From Bradyrhizobium mercantei (GTDB lineage Bacteria; Pseudomonadota; Alphaproteobacteria; Rhizobiales; Xanthobacteraceae): DNA of 64,000 bases. A program made the position numbers and the translations under genes. The notes beneath the pieces are model-generated. The model was not told the origin of the DNA, did not search any database, and was given only the letters and a program-made list of their open reading frames with translations. Shown here piece by piece: positions 36,780 through 48,466 of this stretch; position 1 is the first letter of the stretch; each line of letters begins with the position of its first letter. The stretch lies in contig NZ_MKFI01000001.1 in assembly GCF_001982635.1 (NCBI RefSeq), forward strand, positions 1 through 64,000, in the 5' to 3' direction.

Positions 36780-37484
36780 ATGCTCACGCGCAAACAGTAC
36801 GAACTTCTGCGTTTCATCAATGAACGTCTGAAAGAGGCCGGCGTACCGCCCTCCTTCGACGAGATGAAGGATGCGCTCGACCTGCGCTCGAAGTCCGGTA
36901 TCCACCGCCTGATCACTGCGCTGGAGGAGCGCGGCTTCATCCGCCGTTTGCCCAACCGCGCCCGCGCCATCGAAGTCATCAAGCTGCCCGAGCTGTCGGC
37001 CGGCGGCGGCAACGGCCGCCGCGGCTTCACGCCGAGCGTCATCGAAGGCACCCTCGGCAAGCGCACCAGCACGCCGCCGATCGCCGAGGACGACGGCAAC
37101 CGTCCGGTCGCGGTGCCCGTGATGGGCCGGATCGCCGCCGGTACGCCGATCGAGGCGCTGCAGACCCGCAGCCACACCATCAGCGTACCGCCCGACATGC
37201 TCGGCTCCGGCGAGCATTACGCGCTGGAAGTGCGCGGCGACTCGATGGTCGATGCCGGCATCCTCGACGGCGACATGGCGCTGATCCAGCGCAACGACGT
37301 CGCCAACACCGGCGACATCGTGGTGGCGCTGATCGACGAGGAGGAGGCCACCCTGAAGCGCTTCCGCCGCCGCGGTGCATCGATCGCGCTGGAGCCGGCC
37401 AACACTGCCTATGAAGTGCGCATCCTGCCGCCGAACCGGGTCCGCATCCAGGGCAAGCTGATCGGGCTCTATCGCAAATACTGA
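36780..37484 (+). CDS. lexA: SOS repressor LexA
   Basis: The 234-residue repressor has an N-terminal winged helix ([17 protein letters not shown]...[21 protein letters not shown]), a long linker typical of alphaproteobacteria (about 70-108), and the S24 self-cleavage domain. The scissile Ala120-Gly121 lies in [12 protein letters not shown], with Ser155 in GDSMVDAG and Lys193 in EATLKRF. RecA-stimulated autocleavage derepresses DNA-damage genes. Two SOS boxes precede the gene. Confidence 0.97.
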   Translation: MLTRKQYELLRFINERLKEAGVPPSFDEMKDALDLRSKSGIHRLITALEERGFIRRLPNRARAIEVIKLPELSAGGGNGRRGFTPSVIEGTLGKRTSTPPIAEDDGNRPVAVPVMGRIAAGTPIEALQTRSHTISVPPDMLGSGEHYALEVRGDSMVDAGILDGDMALIQRNDVANTGDIVVALIDEEEATLKRFRRRGASIALEPANTAYEVRILPPNRVRIQGKLIGLYRKY

Positions 37485-37737
37485 TCTGCAAATACTTGCG
37501 GCGGCGAGGAACGAGCAACACGTCGGATCGTTCCTTGGAAGATAGCGTAACGTACGGCCTGACCCGATGCGCTCCGATACCTCTCACGCAGCGTCGCGTG
37601 TTTGTGATTGAGGCGCGCTCCGGCCAGTCGTACAATCGCCCAGAAACGAGCTGACACTCGTTCGCTATCGTCCACTCTGGTAGAGGCCTATGCCTCAAGG
37701 AGAGGCACGGGTCGCTACCTCAATGAGGAGCCATCCG

Positions 37738-38166
37738 ATGTGTGACTATAGTCTGCACGCCGTGGCATCGCGCCCCGCCCTTGTCGGAGAGACGCTGATC
37801 ACCACGACTTTCCGCGGCACGTCGACCCGCGGCTTTGCTTCGGAGAACGATCCCACCGTCGCGGTCTGTATGCTGCCGGGCACCGAGCTCGCTTTCGCCG
37901 AGAACGTTCGCTACGACAGCCGCTGGATCTGGACCAAGACGCTGAATTATCGCGTCGGCGTATTCAACGAAGTCGAGCCCGACGTGCCCGATCGCCATCA
38001 CGACGCGGTCGAATTCCCCGACGGCAGCCATGTGCTGGTGACCCAGCTCGTGGAGGGTCAGCGCGTCAGCGTGCTGCAATTGCCGGCACTGCATCCGCCG
38101 GTCGAGCAGAAGCCGAAGGTTGTGGAGCGGCGGCCCTCTGCATTCGCATCGCTGTTTTTGGGTTGA
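37738..38166 (+). CDS. Conserved hypothetical protein, 142 aa
   Basis: I do not recognise a named family. The protein begins MCDYSLHAVASRPALVGETL, has no signal peptide or membrane segment, contains VAVCMLPGTELAFAENV, and ends in a Pro/Lys-rich tail (LHPPVEQKPKVVERRPS). ATG at 37738 has GAGGAG 8 bp upstream, and codon use matches its neighbours, so it is probably a real gene. It lies between lexA and comEC in the same direction as lexA, 253 bp downstream, so it may have its own promoter. Confidence 0.72.
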   Translation: MCDYSLHAVASRPALVGETLITTTFRGTSTRGFASENDPTVAVCMLPGTELAFAENVRYDSRWIWTKTLNYRVGVFNEVEPDVPDRHHDAVEFPDGSHVLVTQLVEGQRVSVLQLPALHPPVEQKPKVVERRPSAFASLFLG

Positions 38167-38328
38167 ACGCATCGTCGCCGCGGAAATGAACCGTTCGGCG
38201 GCGCGTGACCTAAGCGATTTCGAGCGACCCCGGACGTCGGGTTCCGGGGCGCATATGGATATTTGCGTCGCCGAGCGGCTTGCCGCATTATCGTGCACGG
38301 AGGACGTGCACTCACGGAAACCGGCGCA

Positions 38329-38556
38329 GTGGTCGATAAGGTCACATGGCAAAAAGCTGGACGCGTCACGGAACCGGGCCGCTACATGTTTCGGTTCGGC
38401 TGGCTGACGGTCACGGCTGACGACCTGAAGGTCTGGGAGCAATTTCCCGAGGCGGTCTTCACCCTCGTCAAGAAGCCCGACAGCGGCCCCGATTCCGACG
38501 AGTACCATCTCGGCCTGTTCGAGCTGCCCTCCGGCACCTCGCTCGATCCCGGCTAA
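38329..38556 (+). CDS. Small hypothetical protein, about 75 aa
   Basis: From GTG at 38329 the frame reads MVDKVTWQKAGRVTEPGRYMFRF, then GWLTVTADDLKVWEQFPEAVFTLVKKP and an acidic end, ELPSGTSLDPG. It looks like a compact cytosolic domain; the family is unrecognised. The start is uncertain: TTG at 38263 and GTG at 38293 are in frame. Its stop overlaps the 3' end of comEC on the other strand by 4 bp. Confidence 0.6.
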   Translation: MVDKVTWQKAGRVTEPGRYMFRFGWLTVTADDLKVWEQFPEAVFTLVKKPDSGPDSDEYHLGLFELPSGTSLDPG

Positions 38557-40838
38557 TCCTCGCCCTGCAGATCGCTCTCGGCCGGCGTCGCATCGACCGT
38601 GGGCCGCGGCGCGCTGGCGGGCACGCGCAGCGTGGTCTCGCTCTCGCCGTCGCCGGGAACTGCCGGCGACCACGGCCGGTCGATCCCGCCGGGCTTCACC
38701 GCATCGATGGCATAACCGCCCCTGATCCGCCGCAGCACCAGCGCGCCATGGCGCCGCAACCGCTCGGCGTCGATCACGGAGGCGGCGCAGTCCTTCGGCG
38801 CTGGCCGCGCCGTCACGATCAGCGCCGCGCGCTCGCAATCCTCGGCCAGCGCTTCCGGCCGTATCGCCAGCGCGACGAAGGCGCCGCCGAGCCCTTGCGT
38901 CACGCAGCCGCCGGGATCGCAGGAGACACCCTCGCCGAGCGACGCATCGGTCGCCGTCCGCGCATCGGCGTCGGCGGCCAGCCACTCCTTGACGAGGAAG
39001 ACATCCTTCGCGCTGTGCATCAGATGCAGCCGCACGTCGCCGCCGCGCACCGCGACGTTGCGCCCGTCGGCGGAGACCAGCACGTCCGGCTGCGGCACAA
39101 GCAGCGCCCAGACCGATGCCACCACCAGCAGCACGGCGCCCGACCAGCGCAGCGGCGAGCGCAACAGCCCGAGCAGGATGATACCGGCGCTCGCCACGAT
39201 CAGCGGCCCGGTACCGAAGGCCGCCATCCGGCCGACCGCGCCGGGGAGCGCGGCGACCCATTGCGTCACCAGGATCATCCAGTCGATGCCGAACCCCATG
39301 ATCGCCCAGAACACGCCGTCGAAGCCGAACGGCATCGCGACGAGCCCGAGCAGGCCGGCCGGCATCACCACCGCCGACACCACCGGCATCGCCGCGAGGT
39401 TCGCGAGCAGCCCGTAGGGCGTGACGCGGTGGAAATGGAACGCGGCATAGGGCGTCGTCGCGAGCCCCGCCACCAGCGAAGCCAGCATCAGCACCATGAG
39501 CTCACGCCCGCCCCACAACGCGACGCGAGCAGTCACCGAATGGTCGGGCGACGCCAGCAGATTCGGCAGCCCGATCTGCACCAGCGCCACCAGCCCGAGC
39601 GTCGCGGCGAAGGACATTTGAAAACTCGGATGCACCAGCGCTTCCGGCGCGATCGCAAGCACGATCAGCGCCGCCACCGCCAGCGTGCGGAAGGTGATCG
39701 CGCGGCGGTCGACGATGACAGCGATCAGCACCACGGCCGTCATGAAGAACGATCGCTGCGTCGCGACCTCGGCTCCCGACAGCATTAGATAGAAGGCCGC
39801 GGCAACGAGTGCGGCCGCCGCCGCCCATTTCTTGATCGGGTGCCCCGCCGTCAGCGCCGGGAACAGCGCAAGCAGCGCGCGGATCGTGAAGAACACGACG
39901 CCCGCCACCACGGCCATGTGGTAGCCGGAGATCGACAGCACATGGCCGAGCCCCGAGATGAACATCGCGTCGTTGACCGGCGTCGTGATCGCATCGCGCC
40001 GGCCGGTGAGCAGTGCGGTCGCGATCGCGCGCTGATCGCCGTCGAGCGTGGTGCGAATGCGCGCGTCGATGGCATCGCGCAGGCCTTGCATGAAGGCGGC
40101 GTAGCGCAGCGCGAAGCCGCCGGTCGCCGGCGGCTCCCGGGTCTTGACTGCGCCCATTGCGAATCCGGAGGCACCGATACCCTGGAAATACAGGTCGCGG
40201 CCGAAATCATAGGAGCCCGGGCGCTGCGGCCCGAGCGGCGGCATCAGCCGCGCCTTCAATTCGACGAAACTGCCGACCTCGGGCGCGGTCCCCTTCTTCA
40301 CCGAGAGCCTGACACGCTCGAGTTTTGGCACCTCGCGCTGGCTCTCCATCGAAACGACGCGCAGCACGAAGCGGTCGGTCTTCTCACGGATGTCGCGTGT
40401 CTCGACAAAGCCGGTCAGCGTTACCGAAAATATCGGCCGCGCCAGCACGCCGTGCGCAACCCGCGCCGTCTTCCATGTCGCCATCGCAAAGCCCGCGGCG
40501 ACCGCGGCCAGCATCACGACGGCGGGAAACGCGCGCCGCCGCCGTAGCAGCAGAGCCAGCAGGCAGAGCATAATTGCGACTGCCGCCGCGACCGACAGCA
40601 CCGGCTCGTGCTCGGCCGCGAAATAGAACGCAATGCCGGTGCCGAACGCCACCGGCACCCACGGCAATAGCCGGCCCGCGCCCGCCTCCGCGCGCACCCA
40701 CTGCCGCAACGTCTCGACGAACGGCCCCCAGATGCTGACGCGCACCGGGACATAGCCGCCGGCCGGGATAGCCGCGCGCGGCGGCCACGTCCCCGCGTAG
40801 CCGCGTTTGCCGCCCGGCGTGATGCCCTGCTCCGCCAT
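38553..40838 (-). CDS. comEC: ComEC/Rec2 family competence channel protein
   Basis: The 761-residue protein has an N-terminal region with several membrane helices, a DUF4131-type soluble segment (about 140-240), and the competence core with GLGHVLSISGYHMAVVAG followed by about ten membrane helices. A C-terminal part relates to the beta-lactamase-like domain but ends in ordinary soluble sequence without an evident HxHxDH site. ComEC forms the inner-membrane channel for single-stranded DNA uptake. No other competence gene is adjacent. The gene is convergent with the 75-residue hypothetical. Confidence 0.88.
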   Translation of the reverse strand: MAEQGITPGGKRGYAGTWPPRAAIPAGGYVPVRVSIWGPFVETLRQWVRAEAGAGRLLPWVPVAFGTGIAFYFAAEHEPVLSVAAAVAIMLCLLALLLRRRRAFPAVVMLAAVAAGFAMATWKTARVAHGVLARPIFSVTLTGFVETRDIREKTDRFVLRVVSMESQREVPKLERVRLSVKKGTAPEVGSFVELKARLMPPLGPQRPGSYDFGRDLYFQGIGASGFAMGAVKTREPPATGGFALRYAAFMQGLRDAIDARIRTTLDGDQRAIATALLTGRRDAITTPVNDAMFISGLGHVLSISGYHMAVVAGVVFFTIRALLALFPALTAGHPIKKWAAAAALVAAAFYLMLSGAEVATQRSFFMTAVVLIAVIVDRRAITFRTLAVAALIVLAIAPEALVHPSFQMSFAATLGLVALVQIGLPNLLASPDHSVTARVALWGGRELMVLMLASLVAGLATTPYAAFHFHRVTPYGLLANLAAMPVVSAVVMPAGLLGLVAMPFGFDGVFWAIMGFGIDWMILVTQWVAALPGAVGRMAAFGTGPLIVASAGIILLGLLRSPLRWSGAVLLVVASVWALLVPQPDVLVSADGRNVAVRGGDVRLHLMHSAKDVFLVKEWLAADADARTATDASLGEGVSCDPGGCVTQGLGGAFVALAIRPEALAEDCERAALIVTARPAPKDCAASVIDAERLRRHGALVLRRIRGGYAIDAVKPGGIDRPWSPAVPGDGESETTLRVPASAPRPTVDATPAESDLQGED

Positions 40839-40969
40839 TCCGCTTGCGATCCCTGCCGGGCAGCAGGCTAGCGGATGCCGCAGCCACCCGACTAGCGGAA
40901 CGGAACCGAAACACGCAACCGAAGGCTGTGAGCTGCGGGGACGGTTGGGCGCGGGCGCCCAGGCGGCGC

Positions 40970-41356
40970 CTAGATCAATGGCGTCTGCGACGAGACGTGG
41001 TGGCAGGCGATCTTCCAGTCGCCGTCCTCGCGCGCGATCACCCAGGTGATCTTGACGACGAGCGAAGGCGCATCGCCGTCGAGGAAGAACGACGCGATAG
41101 CAGCCATGTTGACGAGGCCGTCGTTCACGCGCTCCGCCCTGACATCGCTGAACTGAACCCGCGGCGCGCGCCAGCGCGGCAGGCCGTTGAAGTAGGCTTT
41201 GACGCCATCACGGCCGCGATACAGCGTTGGGTTCGAGCCGAAGAAGAATGCATGCTTCGAATAGAGCGCGGCAAGCGCATCCGCATCGAGCTTGCCGAAA
41301 CCCGCAGACCATTGGGCGATAATGGCGGAGGCGATCTCGTCGGCTGCATCAGGCAT
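40970..41356 (-). CDS. NTF2-like / SgcJ-type protein
   Basis: The 128-residue protein has the SnoaL/SgcJ pattern: IASAIIAQWSAGFGKLDADALAALYSKHAFFFGSNPTLYRGRDGVKAYFNGL, a central sheet, and ITWVIAREDGDWKIACHHVS at the end. Such proteins may be isomerase-like or binding domains; the function is unknown. It lies 42 bp downstream of glnS on the same strand and could be a read-through partner. It is the second NTF2-like protein in the window (the other is at 4469). Confidence 0.78.
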   Translation of the reverse strand: MPDAADEIASAIIAQWSAGFGKLDADALAALYSKHAFFFGSNPTLYRGRDGVKAYFNGLPRWRAPRVQFSDVRAERVNDGLVNMAAIASFFLDGDAPSLVVKITWVIAREDGDWKIACHHVSSQTPLI

Positions 41357-41398
41357 CGATCGCCTCCGTCTGTTGTCGCAATGGACCCTAGTCCTTGC

Positions 41399-43078
<1,680 letters not shown>

Positions 43079-43256
43079 CAAAGGGTTCCCTGGAGGATCA
43101 AGCCCAACCTTCTGCCAAATTCGCGCCGTCCGGCCAAGGTCTGGTTTGTGGCCTGGTTTCAAGTCTGGTTTGGCGGGCAAAAGGTCAGCCGAGGCTTTAG
43201 TTATGTCCGGTTCCTGCTATACACCACCGCCGTCCACGCATACGTCTCGCTCGATC

Positions 43257-44678
43257 ATGACCAATCCCGTCGTTACCCGCTTCGCCCCCTCACCGACCGG
43301 CTTCCTCCATATCGGAGGCGCCCGCACCGCGCTGTTCAACTGGCTCTATGCCAGGAAGCTCGGCGGCAAGATGCTGCTCCGGATCGAGGACACCGACCGC
43401 GAACGCTCCACCAAGGAGGCGATCGACGCCATCCTGGACGGCCTGAAATGGCTCGAGCTCGATTGGGACGGCGACGTCATCTACCAGTTCAGCCGCGCCG
43501 CCCGCCATCGCGAGGTCGCCGAGGGCCTGCTTGCCGCCGGGCGGGCCTATTACTGCTACGCCACGCCGGAGGAGCTCACCGCGATGCGCGAGAAGGCGCG
43601 CGCCGAGGGCCGCACCCGCCTCTATGACGGCATGTGGCGTGACCGCGATCCGGCGACGGCCCCTGATGGCATCAAGCCGACGATCCGCCTGAAGGCACCC
43701 CAGACCGGCGAGACCGTCATCGAGGACCAGGTCCAGGGCCGCGTGGTCTGGCAGAACGAGAACCTCGACGACCTCGTCCTGCTGCGCGGCGACGGCACCC
43801 CGACCTACATGCTCGCCGTCGTGGTCGACGACCACGATATGGGCGTCACCCACATTATCCGCGGCGACGACCATCTGATCAACGCCGCGCGTCAGAAGCA
43901 GATCTACGACGCGCTGGAGTGGGAGCTGCCGAGCATGTCCCACATTCCGCTGATCCATGGTCCCGACGGCTCGAAACTGTCGAAGCGCCATGGCGCGCTC
44001 GGCGTCGATGCCTACCGCGCGCTGGGCTATCTGCCGGCCGCCCTGCGCAACTACCTCGTCCGGCTCGGCTGGAGCCATGGCGACCAGGAGATCTTCTCGA
44101 CCCAGGAGATGATCGACGCGTTCGACCTCCCGGGCATCGGCCGTTCGGCCGCGCGGTTCGATTTCGCCAAGCTGGAGAACCTCAACGGCCACTATATCCG
44201 GCAGAGCGACGATCAATCCCTCGTGACACAGTTCGAGAGCGTGCTGGATTATGTTCCTGAAGGCGCTGCGCTGAAGGCCAAGCTGAATGACACCACCCGC
44301 GCGCAATTGCTGCGGGCGATGCCGAGCCTGAAGGAGCGCGCCAAGACGCTGATCGAGCTGATCGCGGGGGCCTACTTCATCTTCGCCGATCGGCCGCTCG
44401 AGCTCGATCCGAAGGCGGCGGCGCTGCTCACGCCGGAAACCCGCGCGTTGATCGGCCGCCTGCGCACCGCGCTCGAGGCCGTGAACGACTGGACGGCGGA
44501 AACCACCGAGACCGCCATGCGGAATTTCGCCGAGCAGAACAATCTGAAACTCGGCGCCGTCGCCCAGCCGCTGCGGGTGGCGCTGACAGGACGCACAACG
44601 TCGCCGGGCATCTTCGATGTGCTGGCCGTCCTGGGACGCCAGGAGTGTCTGGCCCGTCTCGGCGATCAGGCGGCGTAA
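43257..44678 (+). CDS. gltX: Glutamyl-tRNA synthetase
   Basis: GltX ligates glutamate to tRNA-Glu. The 473-residue product has the normal length, with [21 protein letters not shown] (HIGH), IEDTDRERS, and [15 protein letters not shown] (KMSKS), then the helical anticodon-binding domain. The ATG at 43257 gives the standard N-terminus MTNPVVTRF; an in-frame ATG at 43203 would add 18 residues. It is divergent from glnS (178 bp between starts) and upstream of gltA. Confidence 0.95.
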   Translation: MTNPVVTRFAPSPTGFLHIGGARTALFNWLYARKLGGKMLLRIEDTDRERSTKEAIDAILDGLKWLELDWDGDVIYQFSRAARHREVAEGLLAAGRAYYCYATPEELTAMREKARAEGRTRLYDGMWRDRDPATAPDGIKPTIRLKAPQTGETVIEDQVQGRVVWQNENLDDLVLLRGDGTPTYMLAVVVDDHDMGVTHIIRGDDHLINAARQKQIYDALEWELPSMSHIPLIHGPDGSKLSKRHGALGVDAYRALGYLPAALRNYLVRLGWSHGDQEIFSTQEMIDAFDLPGIGRSAARFDFAKLENLNGHYIRQSDDQSLVTQFESVLDYVPEGAALKAKLNDTTRAQLLRAMPSLKERAKTLIELIAGAYFIFADRPLELDPKAAALLTPETRALIGRLRTALEAVNDWTAETTETAMRNFAEQNNLKLGAVAQPLRVALTGRTTSPGIFDVLAVLGRQECLARLGDQAA

Positions 44679-44684
44679 TCCTGC

Positions 44685-44706
44685 ATGGACCCCCTCCAGG
44701 GTCCAT
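44685..44706 (+). terminator. Possible terminator after gltX
   Basis: ATGGACCC and GGGTCCAT form an 8-bp stem with a 6-nt loop, 7 bp past the gltX stop, followed by CTTGC. There is no U-tract, so termination is uncertain. gltA starts 133 bp later and probably has its own promoter. Confidence 0.4.
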
Positions 44707-44838
44707 CTTGCAGCGCACATGGCAATGAGCTACCCAATCCCGGACGCTTTCTCAACAAGCCGTTCCGCCCGGCCATGGGCCGCAATTTAGCGACTGGGCA
44801 TGGTCGGTTTTCGCAACGAATTCATCGGGGATATCACG

Positions 44839-46140
44839 ATGGACGCAAAATCCAGCAAGACAGCCACACTCACCATCGGCAACAAGAACTACGATTTCCC
44901 GATCCTGAGCGGCACGGTTGGGCCTGATGTCATCGACATCGCCAAGCTCTACGGCCAGGCCGGGGTGTTCACCTACGACCCGGGCTTCACTTCGACCGGC
45001 AGCTGCCAGTCGAAGATCACCTATATCGACGGCGACGCCGGCGTCCTCGAATACCGCGGCTATCCGATCGAACAGCTCGCCGAGCACGGCGACTTTCTCG
45101 AGACCTGCTATCTGCTGCTCTACGGGGAGCTTCCGACCCCGGCGCAGAAGAAGGACTTCGATCATCGCGTGATCCATCACACGATGGTGCACGAGCAGAT
45201 GGCCCGCTTCTTCCAGGGCTTCCGCCGCGACGCTCATCCGATGGCGATCATGGTTGCAGCCGTCGGCGCGCTCGCCGCGTTCTACCACGACTCCACCGAC
45301 ATCAACGATCCGAAGCAGCGCATGATCGCCTCGATGCGGATGATCGCGAAGGTGCCGACGCTGGCTGCGATGGCCTACAAATACACCATCGGCCAGCCCT
45401 TCGTGTATCCGAAGAACTCGCTCTCCTTCGCCGAGAACTTCCTGCAGATGTGCTTCGCGGTGCCGTGCGAGGACTACAAGATCAACCCGGTGCTCGCCGA
45501 CGCGCTCGACAAGATCTTCATCTTGCATGCCGACCACGAGCAGAACGCGTCGACCTCGACGGTGCGTATCGCCGGCTCCTCGGGCGCCAACCCGTTCGCC
45601 TGCATCGCGGCCGGCATCGCCTGCCTGTGGGGCCCGGCGCATGGCGGCGCCAATGAAGCGGCGCTCGCGATGCTGTCCTCGATCGGAACGGTCGACAAGA
45701 TCCCCGAGTTCATCGCGAAGGTGAAGGACAAGAACAGCGAAGTCCGCCTGATGGGCTTCGGTCATCGCGTCTACAAGAACTATGATCCGCGCGCCAAGAT
45801 CATGCAGAAGATGTGTCACGCGGTGCTGGCCGAGACCGGCCACGGCGATGACCCGATGCTGAAGGTCGCGCTCGAGCTCGAGAAAATCGCGCTCAGCGAT
45901 CCCTATTTCATCGACCGCAAGCTCTACCCGAACGTCGACTTCTATTCGGGCATCACGCTGAAGGCGATGGGCTTCCCGACCTCGATGTTCACCGTGCTGT
46001 TCGCGGTCGCCCGCACCGTCGGCTGGATCAGCCAGTGGAGCGAGATGATCGAGGATCCGCAGCAGAAGATCGGCCGTCCGCGCCAGCTCTACACCGGCGT
46101 CGCGCGCCGCGACTATGTGACGATCGACAAGCGCAAGTAA
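44839..46140 (+). CDS. gltA: Citrate synthase
   Basis: GltA condenses acetyl-CoA and oxaloacetate at the entry to the TCA cycle. The 433-residue product is a type II hexameric-form enzyme: an N-terminal beta-rich part ([20 protein letters not shown]), [26 protein letters not shown], catalytic His in [14 protein letters not shown] and [15 protein letters not shown], and Asp in [13 protein letters not shown] at 44839 has GGGGA 7 bp upstream. A strong terminator follows at 46165. Confidence 0.97.
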   Translation: MDAKSSKTATLTIGNKNYDFPILSGTVGPDVIDIAKLYGQAGVFTYDPGFTSTGSCQSKITYIDGDAGVLEYRGYPIEQLAEHGDFLETCYLLLYGELPTPAQKKDFDHRVIHHTMVHEQMARFFQGFRRDAHPMAIMVAAVGALAAFYHDSTDINDPKQRMIASMRMIAKVPTLAAMAYKYTIGQPFVYPKNSLSFAENFLQMCFAVPCEDYKINPVLADALDKIFILHADHEQNASTSTVRIAGSSGANPFACIAAGIACLWGPAHGGANEAALAMLSSIGTVDKIPEFIAKVKDKNSEVRLMGFGHRVYKNYDPRAKIMQKMCHAVLAETGHGDDPMLKVALELEKIALSDPYFIDRKLYPNVDFYSGITLKAMGFPTSMFTVLFAVARTVGWISQWSEMIEDPQQKIGRPRQLYTGVARRDYVTIDKRK

Positions 46141-46164
46141 GCTTCGCCGTTAGGCGAATCCGGG

Positions 46165-46199
46165 ACGGCGCCGTCATTCCTGACGGCGCCGTTTTCGTT
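46165..46199 (+). terminator. Intrinsic terminator of gltA
   Basis: ACGGCGCCGTCA pairs perfectly with TGACGGCGCCGT across TTCC, followed by TTCGTTT. It lies 25 bp past the gltA stop and overlaps the last codons of the convergent arsR-type gene. Confidence 0.85.
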
Positions 46200-46509
46200 T
46201 GCCGCGCGCGACCTCGGTTGCGAGCGCATCGAGGCGCGGCAGCCAGAACGCCCTGAAGCGGTCGAGCCAGTCATCGACCTCGCGCAGCCGCCCCGGCTCC
46301 ACGGCATAGATGCGGCGCGTGCCGTCGGCGCGCACCGATGCGAAACCGGCGTCGCGCAGGATCCGCAGCTGCTGCGAGACCGCAGATTGGGTGATGCCGA
46401 ATTCGCGCTGCACGACGGCGACGACGTCGCCGGAGCTATGCTCGCCGGTCGCCAGCAGTTCCAGGATGCGCCGGCGAACGGGGTCGCCGAGGATGTCGAA
46501 GGCGTCCAC
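46174..46509 (-). CDS. ArsR-family transcriptional regulator
   Basis: The 111-residue protein is a winged helix-turn-helix of the ArsR type that lacks metal-binding Cys. It runs from AFDILGDPVRRRILELLATGEHSSGDVV, through the recognition helix GITQSAVSQQLRILRDAGFASVRADGTRRIYAV, to a short C-terminal helix. It starts 6 bp after the SRPBCC gene, making a two-gene operon with the effector gene first. An inverted repeat at 47188-47209 in front of the operon is its probable operator. Confidence 0.9.
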   Translation of the reverse strand: MDAFDILGDPVRRRILELLATGEHSSGDVVAVVQREFGITQSAVSQQLRILRDAGFASVRADGTRRIYAVEPGRLREVDDWLDRFRAFWLPRLDALATEVARGKRKRRRQE

Positions 46510-46515
46510 GGTGCG

Positions 46516-47172
46516 CTAGCCTCCGCCCGGCTCAGGCTCGCCGCAATAGAACGCCGTGGTGTTGGCCTCGGCCCGGCGCGCCGCCGCCTCGTCCGTGCCC
46601 GCCTTGATCGAAGCCCTGCACCAATCCGCGCTGCTGCGGCGGATGAAATCCCTGCCGTCCTCGGAGCCGGGCCACGCCGCCGCGGCCGCGCGATCGAACT
46701 GAGCACCCGGCCCCGCGGCGATGTAGAGCGCCAGCCCGATCAAGGCGAGATCCCAGCCGACACCGACTGCGCCCGGTCCGTAGCGATCCCAGAAATCTCC
46801 CTCGATCAGGGAAAGATGCTCCAGCTCGAGCCGCGTGCCACCCGCGCTGTCGCCGGCAAGGGTCACGGTGACCCAGCTGACGGTGCCCATCGCCTCCCAG
46901 GTCACCGCAAGCCGGCGCGGCGGCTCGCACGTCGTGATTTCACCGCCCGCCTGGCCCTGGAACTGATAGCGGCCGCCGAGCCTCAGGTCGCCCGAGATGG
47001 GCAGGAACCAACGCGGTATGCGCTCAGCATTGGTCAACACATCCCAGAGGTCGGCGATGTCGGTGTCGTAGCTGCGGGTCGCAATCACCGCCCGCGCCGG
47101 CTTGCCGTCGTGCTCCCGGACGGCGACCTCGCGAACAATGGCTCCGGCATAGGCAACGGGGTCGATCTTCAT
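46516..47172 (-). CDS. SRPBCC (AHSA1-type) domain protein
   Basis: The 218-residue protein carries the START-like SRPBCC fold: ATRSYDTDIADLWDVLTNAERIPRWFLPISGDLRLGGRYQFQGQAGG, CEPPRRLAVTWEAMGTVSWVTVTLA and the C-terminal helix region. AHSA1-type proteins bind hydrophobic ligands and are typically paired with ArsR regulators. A further ~75 residues after the domain are helical. ATG at 47172 has GGAG 7 bp upstream. Confidence 0.87.
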   Translation of the reverse strand: MKIDPVAYAGAIVREVAVREHDGKPARAVIATRSYDTDIADLWDVLTNAERIPRWFLPISGDLRLGGRYQFQGQAGGEITTCEPPRRLAVTWEAMGTVSWVTVTLAGDSAGGTRLELEHLSLIEGDFWDRYGPGAVGVGWDLALIGLALYIAAGPGAQFDRAAAAAWPGSEDGRDFIRRSSADWCRASIKAGTDEAAARRAEANTTAFYCGEPEPGGG

Positions 47173-47187
47173 GGGCAAGCTCCGATC

Positions 47188-47209
47188 AATATTAGACTAC
47201 ACTAATATT
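47188..47209 (-). promoter_or_regulatory. Operator-like inverted repeat before the SRPBCC-arsR pair
   Basis: AATATTAG (47188-47195) and CTAATATT (47202-47209) are perfect inverted arms separated by 6 bp, 16 bp upstream of the SRPBCC start. The AT-rich palindrome stands out in GC-rich DNA and matches the size of ArsR-family operators, so self-repression by the downstream regulator is likely. Confidence 0.6.
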
Positions 47210-47287
47210 AGCGCAATCTAAATATTTGAGGAAAGCGGAACCGTTGCGGTCGTATGCCGCCGCTGGAACGCGGGCATGATCGATTGG

Positions 47288-48466
47288 CTAGGCCGAACGC
47301 CGGGCCATCTCCGCCAGCACGATGTCGGCGGCGCGGACGCTCGGCGGCTGGTCGCCGGTCGACATCTTCCCATCCATCGTGGCGAACGCCACGAGCTGCC
47401 GCAGACGGTCGGGCGTATCGGCGAGTACGTCATGCAGCGCCAGCGCGAGCTTGTCCGGCGTGCAGTTCTCCTGCAGGAACTCGGGAATGATATCGCTTCC
47501 GATCACGAGATTGGCGAGGATCACCGACGACACCCGGATCGCGCGGCGCAGGATGAAGGCCTCGGCGGCGCCGACGCGATAGGCCGTCACCATCGGAATG
47601 CCTGACAGCGCGAGCTCCAACGTCACCGTGCCTGACTTGGCGAGCGCGGCGCGCGCGACGCGGAACGCGGCGCGTTTTTCGGTCTCGCCGATCGCGAGCC
47701 GCGGCGCGACCGGCCACGACGCGATTCCTTCGCGCACCATCGCCTCGAGATGCGGCATGGTCGGAAGCACGAGCTCGAACGGGGTCTGCTTGTTGAGCTG
47801 GCCGAGCGCCGCGCCGAACAGCGCCAGATGATGCCTGATCTCGCTGCGCCGGCTTCCGGGTAGCACCAGCAAGACCGGCGGCTGCGCGTCGCGCCGCTTC
47901 TGCTCCTCCTCGTTCGGCCGCAGCGAGGCGAGCTGCTCGGTCAGGGGATGGCCGACATAGCTGCATGGTGGTCCTTGCAGCTTGCGATATTCCTCCGGTT
48001 CGAACGGCAGCAGCGCGAGCACGTGATCGACATAGCTTCGCATCGCGCGCGCCCTGCCCGGCCGCCAGGCCCAGACCGACGGCGACACGTAATCGATGAT
48101 CGGAATATTTGGATTGCGCGCGCGAACGCGGCGGGCGACGCGATGCGTGAAGTCAGGGCTGTCGATGATGACGAGCATGTCAGGCGGATCGGCGAGCACG
48201 GCATCGGCGGTGCGTCGGATCAATTGCAAAATCTTCGGCAATTGCTTCACGACGGCGGCAAAGCCCATGATCGAGAGCTCCTCGATCGGGAACAGCGGCG
48301 CGATGCCCTCGCCGGTCATCGCCCGGCCACCGACGCCGGAAAACTGCACGGCCTCGCCGAGCCGCGCGCGCAGCACCTGCATCAGCGCCGCGCCGAGACG
48401 ATCGCCGGACTCCTCGGTCGCGATCAGGAAGATCTTGCGCACCGCGCTGGGACTGTGCGCCTGCAT
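47288..48466 (-). CDS. lpxB: Lipid-A-disaccharide synthase
   Basis: LpxB joins lipid X to UDP-2,3-diacylglucosamine to form the lipid A disaccharide at the inner membrane. The 392-residue GT-B enzyme shows IFLIATEESGDRLGAALM (the family's xGExSGD-type start), MGFAAVVKQLP, PDFTHRVARRVRARNPNIPIIDYVSPSVWAWRPGRA, LPGSRRSEI and SGTVTLELALSGIPMV. It overlaps the lpxI stop by one base and is the last gene of the envelope cluster. Confidence 0.96.
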   Translation of the reverse strand: MQAHSPSAVRKIFLIATEESGDRLGAALMQVLRARLGEAVQFSGVGGRAMTGEGIAPLFPIEELSIMGFAAVVKQLPKILQLIRRTADAVLADPPDMLVIIDSPDFTHRVARRVRARNPNIPIIDYVSPSVWAWRPGRARAMRSYVDHVLALLPFEPEEYRKLQGPPCSYVGHPLTEQLASLRPNEEEQKRRDAQPPVLLVLPGSRRSEIRHHLALFGAALGQLNKQTPFELVLPTMPHLEAMVREGIASWPVAPRLAIGETEKRAAFRVARAALAKSGTVTLELALSGIPMVTAYRVGAAEAFILRRAIRVSSVILANLVIGSDIIPEFLQENCTPDKLALALHDVLADTPDRLRQLVAFATMDGKMSTGDQPPSVRAADIVLAEMARRSA

